A stretch of 64,000 nucleotides of DNA from Amborella trichopoda (lineage: Eukaryota; Streptophyta; Magnoliopsida; Amborellales; Amborellaceae), in contig NW_006499799.1 of the NCBI RefSeq assembly GCF_000471905.2, positions 3,004,722 through 3,068,721 on the forward strand, given 5' to 3'. Of this stretch, positions 23,250 to 32,599 are shown piece by piece. Every line of letters begins with the position of its first letter. Positions within the stretch are counted from its first letter, which is position 1. The notes beneath the pieces are model-generated. The model had not been told where the DNA came from and did no database searches. It saw only the letters and a program-made list of their open reading frames with translations. The position numbers were made by a program, and so were the translations under genes.

Positions 23250-24725
23250 GACATTCTACAAAATCTTTTGGCAGCTGCATGTGAACTCTGCTATGCTCGT
23301 TCAAGCCGCTCTGCGTGTATTTTTCAACCACCTCGTGTGAACTCCGTTATGCACGTTCAAAGCCATTGTGCGTGTACTTTTAACAGCCGTGTGTGAACTT
23401 TGCTATGCACTTTCAAGCCGCTATTCGTTTATTTCGCTAAGCGAATTCAGCCGTTGTGCGTGTACTTTTAACTGCCGCACGTGAACTCTGCTATGCATGT
23501 TCGAGCCACCGTGCTTGTATTTTGCTAAGTGAATTCAGCCACTGCGTGTGTCAATGTTGTACACGCCACACTTCAAAGCCCATCACGCGTGTAAAAAATT
23601 CAACACATGTGCTCTTACTAACGCCGCCTTCTCAGCTGCCGTGCACGACACCTCATAACACGCCTGTCTCCTGCACACGTGCGTGCAATAGCCGAATGGT
23701 CTTGCGACCCTTCATCTCCTCTATGAACGCCTTGCCAGAAGCCACTGACGGGATGCTTGTGACCACTGAAAAACCATCGATGGTCACCACAGAAACCATG
23801 TGACAATAAAAAACCGTCACAGGTTCTCAACTGGCCACGTGCTCAACCCCTACAACTTGCCGGAACTCTTAAAGTCTCGACTACCCTCACCGGAGTGCAC
23901 TGGACCAGTTGAAAACTCCCCTACTCACCATCGAAATCCTTATGACCCACCAGTGACTCCTCCCTACAACCGTCAGTACTTCTCCTATCTTCTCTCTCCT
24001 ATAACTGTCTTCACACCCTCACCGGGACGCTGTCCTTCTGTCGGATTCCTCAAGCTGCTCACAAAAAAAACGTTAAGGTAAAAGGTGAAGAAGGGTTTTA
24101 CCGCCTTTTTATAACCAGCCGTTTCCAATATTTCCCCCTAAAAAGCGAATGACACACAAGTTTACATGAACTTGTGTGCCATTTCATGAAGAAACCAAGG
24201 GCATTTCGGGAAGCCCATGGAATTGAAGAAATCAAGCTACAGTGGACCGAGTCGAGTCGGACTAGCCCAAGTCCAAGACCCGGATGCAACATTTCAGCAA
24301 TCGTTGTGAGCGTCTCGTCTTCCCCATGCAACTGGCATGCGTATATTCTACCGCACGAGTGCGTTTAAGCCGTCGTGAGTGTTCACAGTGCCATGAAACC
24401 GTCGAGTGTGATTGTCTCTACGATTTTCCGCCGCGAGTGTTTTATCTTCCCTATGCCACCACCGTGCGTGTTCCCTACCACGAACTCTCAAGCCGCCATG
24501 AGTGTTCACAACACCATGAAGCCGCCATGTGTGATTGTCTCTACAATTAGCTGCTGCGAGCGTCTCGTCTTCCTCATGCAACAGCCATGAGTGTTGGCCA
24601 TCGTACATGTACATCGCTATACATGCTCATCACTGTGGGTGCCCTCGTCGCCATGCATGTATTATGCCGTACAAATGTGTTTAAGCCATCGTGAACGTTC
24701 AATATGATTGCCCAAGCCGTCTTGA
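23250..24725 (+). repeat. Element A 3' region, two GC-rich minisatellites
   Basis: From about 23,255 to 23,580 a ~60-65-base unit (GTGAACTCTGCTATGC, TTCAAGCCGCT, GTGCGTGTA) recurs about five times. From about 24,290 to 24,720 a related but different unit (CGAGTGTGATTGTCTCTACGA, GCCGCGAGTGTT, CATGCAAC) recurs. The intervening 23,600-24,280 is mostly unique. Tandem repeats here are typical of the hypervariable 3' region of Tat-lineage elements. Confidence 0.6.
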
Positions 24726-25065
24726 GTGCAGGGGGGTGAGCCCTAAATGGCTGTCAGTGTCCTTCTTCCATGGTGCACATGCCCTTTACATGCGCCTGCA
24801 AGCATGTCTTCCCTAGCCAGCCCGTTAGTGTGCGCATCACCACCTGACCATCCCCAGAGAGTCATACCCACTTTCTAATCCCCAGTGAGTCCTCTTTTGC
24901 CTACCATCCCTCATTGAGTCACCCTCACCATCTGAACCCACTGCTCATGAATGGTCCTAGCCATTTCATCCCCAGTGAGTCAGACCACCATCCACAAGTT
25001 AATTTCCCATATTTCAGTAAGTCCACCCCTCATTTGGTGATCCACATACATGGCAACTCCTGTCA

Positions 25066-25625
25066 CAGTCTAGCTGTATGACCCTAAACTATAGTGCACG
25101 TCTTGGCCGCATGACGTTAAACTGCTTTGTACAACGTCCAGCTGTATGACCCTAAACTATAGTGAACATCCTGGTCGCATGATGTTAAACTGCTTTGCAC
25201 AACGGTCCAACTGTATGACCCTAAATTATAGTGCACATATTAGCCGCATGATGTTCAACTGCTTCACAAAATGGTCCAGCTGTATGCCCCTGAACTATAG
25301 TGCACGTCCTGGCCGCATGACGTTAAACTTCTTCGCACAACGGTCCAACTGTATGACCTAAACTGTAGTGCACATCCTTGCCGCATGACGTTAAACTGCT
25401 TCGCTCAACGGTCCAACTGTATGACCCTAAACTATAGTGCACGACCTGACCGCATGATGTTAAACTGCTTTGCACAATGGTCCAGCTATATGACCGTAAA
25501 CTATAATGCACGTCCTGACTGCATGATGTTAAACTACTTCGCACAATGATCCAGCTATATGACCCTAAATTATAGTGCATGTCTTGGTCGCATGATGTTA
25601 AACTGCTTTGCTTAAGAACCAGTGG
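25066..25625 (+). repeat. Element A 69-bp dimeric minisatellite
   Basis: Eight units spaced 68-70 bases start near 25,072, 25,141, 25,209, 25,277, 25,347, 25,413, 25,483 and 25,552. Each unit is two related halves: CTGTATGACCCTAAACTATA and CCGCATGACGTTAAACTGC, separated by GTGCACGTCCTGG and TTCGCACAACGGTC-type spacers. The same family lies in element E (minus strand) and, in other arrangements, in element C. Confidence 0.85.
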
Positions 25626-25924
25626 CATGACCATAAACACGCCTCCATACACATTTTTACCACCTCCATTTCCTCTCCAACGAGTCCATTGCCATTATCC
25701 TTTTATGAACTCGCCACATCCCTCAGTGAGTCGAACCCATGCTCACGAAACCACGGTGAGCCATTCCATCATCCATACTCACCGACAGTTAGTGGGTCAC
25801 CATTATCCACCTTCCATCCAAACACAATCCATCATTCACAGACGATCTCGTGTCATCACCCCAAAGTGAGTCAAACCACCACTACTCACCCTATGACCTC
25901 CATAGACTGTCATCCATCTCTGTC

Positions 25925-26866
25925 ATGGCCCAACTGTATGACCTTAAACTATAGCGCAAACTCGAAAAGGGGAATTCCATGAGTAAAAATAACGAACGGG
26001 CATGGTCACGAAACCATGAGTAAGATTGTTCTGTAAATAAAAACTGGGCACAGTGAAAACTTGAACGGGCACCATGAGTAAAAATAGAAAGAAAGGCAGA
26101 CATGGCTGTCAGATCATGGGAAAAAGAGCCTAAATAAAAAGGAGGTTGGTGAAAACCATCTCTACGACATCGCTTCCCCGGTACAAGCGAAAATTGGAAA
26201 GGGCGCTCGAACCAATAAATAGGTTGATGCAGTGCCCGCCACCATAAGCTGCTTCCTCTAACGTTTCAAGAAAAAAATCCTCAGTAATAAAATATCCTGT
26301 TATTGGGACCCAAAAACAAATCATTTCGCCAAACGTCCAATGGGGTGTAGACACTAAAATCATCCCTCCAGATCCAACACAAGCAAGCAACTGTTAAATC
26401 AGGTCAATGACTGCCTATAACAACCAGGGTGCCAATCGAGGCCGCCTAGCCAAAATCCCTCCCTCATCGAATCAGACATTCGGGGTACGCCACCAAAAAC
26501 TCCCGACTGGGCTCGACAAGATGGGGCCCATAGAGGTACCCTGCTTGTCAAGGCAAACCTGGTGTAGCAGCAAATAATGCCATCAACAAGTTCGATGAGG
26601 GTGAAGACTTTAAAAGCATCTTATACATCTAACATGGGTGAGGACTTTAAACACATCCCTTAAAAGTCTCCACATCTGGTGTAAGCCAAAAAACCCTCAG
26701 CCGTCTGAGCGCCTTGGTCACACTTATGGGAAGAACCTTTGCACGAGTATCCCTTTGACGATAGTGTGATCCAGTGACTAGGAAGAAAACTGAAGTCGAA
26801 GGAACAATTTTGTTCCAAATGTTGTACTTATCGTTTCTATCGAAGAACACATTCGGAGGGGCAAGC
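25925..26866 (+). other. Element A end of 3' region with GGGCATGG module and pre-LTR box
   Basis: A lone ATGACCTTAAACT word at 25,935 is followed by a module of GGGCATGGTCACGAAACCATG, AGTAAAAATA and GGGCACCATGAGTAAAA phrases to about 26,150. It recurs at 37,925-38,190 and 52,185-52,420. Just before the LTR, GAAGAACACATTCGGAGGGGCAAGC (split here as GAAGAACACATTCGG then AGGGGCAAGC, 26,842-26,866) matches boxes before the LTRs at 39,395 and 53,267. Its purine run is the likely polypurine tract. Confidence 0.55.
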
Positions 26867-29365
26867 TGTTTGAGGTCATTTTCCATCACTTGTATCCCGG
26901 TGTGAATAAGGAAAGAGCAGCTCCCAACTTAGGTCTCCAGGTATCAAAATGCTTGTGCACTATGGAATCCATAGGACAATAAACATTGATTTGAAGTGAA
27001 AATTCCAACAGTCTCAGAATGGCCCAAGAGCATACAAAAACGTAGCCAAGGGTCTCCTAAGAACACTTGTCAAGTTTCATCACAATCTGATGGGCTTAAG
27101 GCAGTGCAGACGTCAAAACAGTTTCGGGAAATCCTGCCTCTATCATGATGAAAATGGGCTTTGAATTACAGCACCATTATCAGAGCATCAGATGGTCTTC
27201 AAACCATCGTCATTGGATTCAAAATGTCAAAAACCCCTGGGTACCAGTTTTCGACGCGTTTGGATGCTTCTGAAGCTAGTTACAGCCAAATTACCCAAAA
27301 TGGGTAGGCCGTAGACTAATACGGTGTGCCCTTGACCAACCAGTTTCCATTAATGGAAACTATGCATCGCCAATTTAGGGGCAAACTGCACAAGTTCATA
27401 TCTTCCTCCTCTCGAGTCAGATTGATCCCAAATTTTGAGAACATGTTCATCTCGTCGACTCGGTCAATTTGATATGTGGCACACATGGTGACATGGCCCG
27501 AGCCGAGAGAAATAGAAGAGAGAAGTTTTCTTGAAAATCCCAAAATTTACAGGGAAATTCCAGCCACTCGTCTCGTCGATCAAACTACCATATCACAACG
27601 CTCGCGCGTCTGATCGACCTCAAGCCAGACCCATTACGAGCACTTCATCTAAGCCGAACCCTGCACATGATGAACCATCAGATTCGAGGCTCGATGAGTC
27701 TGAAGTTACTGTAATTTCGGCCACCAGAATCAAACTCCGACCAAAGTTTTCCAATTTTGAAAAAAATGGTCATCCGGGCATCAAATCAAGCCGTTCTTTT
27801 TGCAGAACAATCTTACAACTTATTCATCACGTTACAATCAAGAAATCACTGAAAAAAATTGAGAAATGCGTTGAATCTTAAAATCAAGATTGCACATTTT
27901 CTCATGTTTTTGCCACGTCATGATCATGGTTTGAAATTCAGATCCACGACCCGAAATTGGTACCAAAATGATCGTCTTCTCAAACTCATCAAGAAAATAG
28001 TAATCTTTCGGTCGGATGGTGACCGGAAAAGCCTTGAATCAGCTATAGAAAGTTCACACGATTGAACGGTCATTACAGGGACTGATTTGAAATTATCAAG
28101 ATTGTTGGGCTGGTGCAAAATAGTAATTTTGTGCCATTTTCTTAGATTTTCTTTAATTATTTTAATGCCTAATTTTAAACTATTAGGTTAAAAATTTATC
28201 ATCCCCCATATTTGGGCCCAACTTCTATATAAAGAACGTACCATCTACATGTAAAGGACCCCCTTTTGGATGAATAAAAAATTCCTTTTTGCTTGAGCAT
28301 TGGGTCATGGCTTGGAGAGAGAAAGAGGAGAAAAAAATTTGGGTGCGTACCCCTAAGTAACTTTCTCTCTCCTCTCTCTCCCTATCTCTCTCTTCTCCCT
28401 CTCTCCCCCTTTCTCTCTTCTCTCTCTCCCTTTCTCTCTTTTGTCTCTCTTTTCTCTCTTCTCTTTCTCTCTCTTCTCTCTCTCTTTCTTTTCTTGCTCT
28501 CTATTCTCTTTTGTCTCTTCTCTTTCTCTCTCTTCTCTCTCTCTTTCTTTTCTTGCTCTCTATTCTCTTTTGTCTCTTCTCTTTCTCTCTCTTCTCTTTC
28601 TCTCTCTTCTCTCTTCTCTTTCTATCCCTTCTCTTTCTCTCTTCTCTCTCTTCTCTTTCTCTCTTTTCTCTTCCTCTCTCTCTCTCTCTTCTCTTTCTCT
28701 TTTCTCTTTCTATCTTTTCTCTCTCTGACAGACAACAACATCAACCGTTGCCTATGTCAATTCTCTCTTTCTCTCTCTTTTCTTTCTCTTCTCTTCTCTT
28801 CTCTTTCTTTCTCCTCTCTCTTTCTGTATCTTCTCTTTCTTACCCTTCTCTCTCTACTCTTTCTTTGTTCTATTTCTCTCTTTTTTCTTCCCCTCTCTCT
28901 TCCCTTCCTCTCTCTTCTCTTTCACTCTTTTATCTTTCTATCTTTTGTCTCTCTAACACAGACGGCAGCATCAGCTACCGCTTATGTCAATTATCTCTTT
29001 CTCTCTCTTCTCTCTTATCTTTCTCTCTCTTCACTTTCTTTCCCCCTTTTCTTTCTTTTTTTTCTCTCTCTTCTCTTCCTGTCTCTACTCTTTCTCTCTT
29101 GTCTCTCTTATTTTCTCTCTTCTCTTTCTCTCTCTTCTTCTCCTCTCTCTTCTCTTTCTCTCTTGTCTCTCTTCTCTTTTTCTCTTCACTCACTTCTCTT
29201 TCTCTCCCTTATCTTCCTTTCTCTATCAAGCCTTTCTCTCTCTCCCCTTTCTCTCTTTGCTCTTTCCGTCTTTTCTCTCTTTGACACAGACGACAGCATC
29301 AGCCGCCACCTATGTCAATTCTCTCTTTCTCTCTCTTCTCTCGTTTCTCTTCTCTTTCTTTCTTC
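26867..29365 (+). repeat. Element A, 3' LTR
   Basis: It starts TGTTTGAGGTCATTTTCCATC next to the conserved pre-LTR box. A TATA box CTATATAAAG is at 28,225-28,234 and a GAATAAAAAATTCC polyadenylation-like word at 28,271-28,284. A 1-kb CT-rich tract then runs 28,340-29,365. Within it a non-CT phrase (ACAGC or CAACATCA..CC, TATGTCAATTCTCTC) recurs at 28,727, 28,955 and 29,283. The right edge meets the promoter-like repeat copy 3 without a clear LTR end. Confidence 0.7.
28340..29365. repeat. CT-rich low-complexity tract in the 3' LTR of A
   Basis: About one kilobase of TCTC/TTTCTC sequence. All three plus frames stay open over long stretches and give Ser/Leu/Phe-rich translations, which is a composition artefact. 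Internal near-exact duplications of ~60 bases (TTTCTTTTCTTGCTCTCTATTC at 28,485 and 28,545) show recent slippage growth. Confidence 0.9.
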
Positions 29366-29366
29366 T

Positions 29367-29656
29367 TTGTGATAGCCTTAAAATATATTTTCATATATCT
29401 TTATAAAATTTAAAGTTTTAAAAACAGTGTAGATTGATAGATTTATGAAAACTTGAAAATTGACGGTCCAAAATTACATTACAAAATACACTATTTCCAA
29501 AACTTGAAATCCATTTTTTTCTCATGTCCGTGCATCTTGGTGTCGAGATGACCAATTTGAAGATATTTAGGCATTAAAACAACCTCTTCTAGTGAAATTT
29601 TTGAAGTAGGCTCAAAATTGATTGTTTAGAGCCTCGACTCTATATAAATATTTCCC
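29367..29656 (+). repeat. Promoter-like dispersed repeat, copy 3
   Basis: It starts TGTGATAGCCTTAAAATATA directly after the CT-rich tract and ends GAGCCTCGACTCTATATAAATA. It is homologous to 9,940-10,205 and 10,942-11,240 but lacks their upstream ~60 bases. A TGTGTAAAGCCGT-type 15-17-base word repeated three times follows at 29,660-29,702. Confidence 0.55.
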
Positions 29657-30319
29657 TGTGTGTAAAGCCATATGTGTAAAGCCGTCTGTGTAAAGCCGTT
29701 TGTTTATTGCCATTTGACACATGTAAGCCACTTGTAGGCCTTTGACAACCACTTGGACACCACATACAAAACATTTGTAACCCTTGTTGCCACTTGGTTT
29801 GTGCATGCTATCCCTCTCCCCTTTCTTGCTTATAAATACCCCTTCAAATACTCCTCTCAAGAGTTTTTTTTTTTTCTTCTCTCTCTCTCTCTCTCCCCAA
29901 GCGCCATTGTGAGCTCACTGTTACTCTATTGTTGGAGCCTTGATAGGAGTTGGAAGGAGATTGTGAAAGAGGATTTTTGAAAGCATCTTTTCATAATAGG
30001 TAAGTGGATCCATCGCTGTATTGCCATGAGAATACATGAAATTGATTGTCTACCAGATGAATAATAAAAGTGAATGTATTGTAGTGATTCCTATGCCTTG
30101 TTTCACTGAAATTGGTGCCTTTGCTTTATGATGAATTTTGGAGCTGAAAAAAAAATATATGCCTTGCAAATTCTATAGAAAATGTATGTTTATGTGTGTA
30201 TATTGTAAAGGAATAGTTATTATGATGTTATGAACTAAGAATTGAAGGTTATGGAACATGTTCTTGAGGGATGTAAAGTGTTATTGTGAAATTCCTGGAA
30301 CATGCATGCTTTTTTAAGA

Positions 30320-30990
30320 GACTTTTGAACAATCAAATGAAGTCCAAGTTGACCTCAAATCACTTCCATTAGAATGATATGTGAGTCTAGTAAAATGTTC
30401 GTGTTTTCTCATTGCTGAAACTCCTTAAAAACGTGAAGTTATGTTCCAAAATATAAAAGTATGCCACTGTTGGCTGTTCTCCCTGGATATTTGTATTGTC
30501 ACTGCTGTTGCTACTGATTTTGACTAACCAAACGAAGTCTATTTTCTTTCAAACCATTGCCATTTGAAAGAATCCAAGTAGGCTTAAACTTTCATGTAGA
30601 AATTGTTTCGAAATTCTTCCTAAATTGAAAGCTACACAACTATTTATAAAGGTATGTCACTATGGACAATTTTGAATAAAACTCAGAACCATCACTTTAG
30701 TGAGCACAAAACTTTTAACGACCAAATGAAGTTCAAATGCTTTCAAACTACCCTTGTTGGAAAGATACGTGTCTTATATTAAACTTTGGTTTTGAAATTA
30801 TCTTAAAATACCTCACGGATTGAAAGTTATAGTGGTGCGAAGTAGGACATGTCGCTACCTCACAAGCACAACATGGTACAGCTAGTGAACCTCTATTATC
30901 TTTAACCTTTAAAGGGCTAAACAGGGTCCAATTGCCATCAAACCACCTCCATTTTAAAGATAGGTGTGTCTAGTATAAAATTTGTTTTGG
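30320..30990 (+). repeat. Four diverged ~195-bp tandem units inside F
   Basis: Units begin near 30,320 (CAATCAAATGAAGTCCAAG), 30,522 (CTAACCAAACGAAGTCTAT), 30,717 (ACGACCAAATGAAGTTCAA) and 30,912 (GGCTAAACAGGGTCCAATTG). Each continues with a TCAAACCACTTCCATT-like phrase and a GTGTCTAGTATAAAATTTG-like phrase. The reverse copy F' carries related phrases at 59,200-59,680. Confidence 0.5.
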
Positions 30991-31265
30991 AACCACTTCC
31001 AAATTCAAACGGAATGAAAGTTACAACCCTAATTACGATCGAATGTCATTGTCTGAAATTACATGAAATGCGAACTGTGAATATGACACCATGATACTGT
31101 GAATATGAAACTATGATACTGTGAATATGACAATGTGACACTGTGAATATGACATTGCAATACTATGTATATGACACTGTGATAATGTGAATATGACACT
31201 GTGAATATGACACTATTACATTGTGAATATGATACTGCCATACTAATAAGTCGAACTGAGACTGA

Positions 31266-31584
31266 CCACTACGCAATGGGCCATCCATTGGTAGTGGATG
31301 TTGTTGTACTATGATCATGAAACTGACACTGACTACGTAATGGGCCACCCATTGGTAGTAGGTAATGTGATATTGTTTATACTGAGAGTTAGTGTGCCTT
31401 TGATCACCATGCAATGGGTCACCCATTGATGGTTGGATACTGCTATGCCGACTACTAATTTGACTGTACCTCAACCCCAATGATAGGAATGGGGTCAGGA
31501 AGTAAAACTAGATAATAGGGTGGGTCACTCCCCCCCAATTGTTATGGGCACTACACATTGGGACACCCAATGGTAGTGTAGTGC
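31266..31584 (+). repeat. Hairpin repeat units in F
   Basis: Four inverted-repeat units lie at 31,266-31,298, 31,333-31,358, 31,405-31,432 and 31,548-31,584. Example arms are CCACTACGCAATGG with CCATTGGTAGTGG, and CACTACACATTGGG with CCCAATGGTAGTGTAGTG. Arms differ between units but stay nearly complementary within a unit. Confidence 0.65.
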
Positions 31585-32599
31585 TCTCTCACCAGAAGGG
31601 CATACAGAGAGGGTGGGTCATGTCTTGCAAGGCCATTGCCTATCGAATACCCTAAAGCACGCTGGGGACACATATGTGTGTGAGGGAATTATGAAGTGGG
31701 ACACCCGTTTGTCATTGTCCTCCCTCCAGAATGAAGGTAGAGGTTCCATGCTACATGATTGACTTGACCTGATTAGTGGAACTTTTATTTCAGGAGTAGG
31801 CTTCTCTAGCTTTCATTGCATAAACTGTGAACTGTTAATCTTACTGTCTGCTAAAGATGAAATGACTTATGATTTATGCAGTGCATGTTCTTGATAATTG
31901 AACTGTGTTTATCCTTTCATTGTGAATGTGTTAACGGGCATAATAGAGGAAATTTTCTTGATACCTCTGTAAATTAGTGAGCGTCGTTTACTGTTATCAC
32001 TATTTATAAAGTTGGAATGCATTGGTGTAGATCTGCTTACTAGGCTGTTAGCTCATTCCATTTTACTCCCATGGCTATAGAGTGAAGAGTGAAGAGTGAA
32101 GGCGGGTCGCTGTTTTGTGTTCGGTTGGTTGAAGCTGGAAGTTTTGTGGAGTTGCCTTCAGAAGCTTTTCATAGTATGTATTAAGTGGTTACGCCACTGT
32201 GATGTTTATATTTAAACTTGTAATTTTGAGCCATTAGTTCCTTGGAGAAATTGTGAGAAACTTTTGGATATTAGATGTTAATGAAATGACTGTGCTTTTG
32301 GACTTTTATCTGTCCCAATGATTGGATTTTAGTTTTATTTCATGGTTTGCTCTTGATTCCATGTTTTCATGCCTTGAGCCACTCCCACTTGAGTGGCGTT
32401 CGCCACCTCATGTTACGGTCCCGCACTCTGATGCCCTCTGGCATGTAAGGTATGGGGTTATGGGGCGGGGTCGTGACAGTTTCAGAACGGATGTACTTCC
32501 TTGTAGTTATTGATTGTTGTAACCACAATTTTGTAATCCTTCTCGTTCATGAATTAAATCTCCGTTTGTCTTGAATTCTCTTTGTTGCTCTGTGTCCTT

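Larger units (their letters stand above)
15361..29365 (+). mobile_element. Element A: Tat-like Ty3/gypsy element (fossil, broken)
   Basis: The element starts TGTTTGAGATCATTTTCCATC at 15,361, and the same LTR start recurs at 26,867. Parts in order: 5' LTR-like region (15,361-16,452), gag (about 16,480-17,395), a Pro/Ser-rich linker, protease region (19,023-19,766), an accessory frame on the opposite strand (about 23,140-20,943), a tandem-repeat-rich 3' region, a conserved box before the LTR, and the 3' LTR (26,867-29,365). Reverse transcriptase and integrase were not recognised, so this looks like a non-autonomous member. Many breaks are present. The two LTR regions differ by roughly 15% by eye, suggesting an insertion several million years old. 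It sits inside element E. Confidence 0.75.
29740..32480 (+). mobile_element. F: LTR-like repeat with leader, splice donor and hairpin units (fossil)
   Basis: The order is CTTATAAATACCCC (TATA-like, 29,828-29,841), a CT-rich leader, GTGAGCTCACTGTTACTC, and a strong donor context (AATAG|GTAAGTGG at 30,001). Long intron-like AT-rich DNA follows with four diverged ~195-base tandem units (30,320-30,990; TCAAA.CA..CC.TT..AAGAT). Next come a 21-22-base minisatellite (ACTGTGAATATGACA, 31,073-31,240), hairpin units (31,266-31,584), and a terminal GGCATGTAAGGTATGGGG..GGGTCGTGACA at about 32,480. A diverged copy in the opposite direction lies at 57,585-60,160. The GTCGTGACA end resembles LTR ends of plant gypsy elements. 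No internal coding adjoins it, so it may be a solo LTR; its left end is uncertain. Confidence 0.5.

Noticed and set aside
25146-25652. Open frames of 71 and 109 codons in the 69-bp repeat
   Set aside because: Unit length near a multiple of three keeps frames open in both directions; repetitive peptides only.
28293-29406. Long Ser/Leu/Phe-rich open frames (up to 359 codons)
   Set aside because: They are translations of a CT-rich low-complexity LTR tract that stays open in several frames; no real protein features.
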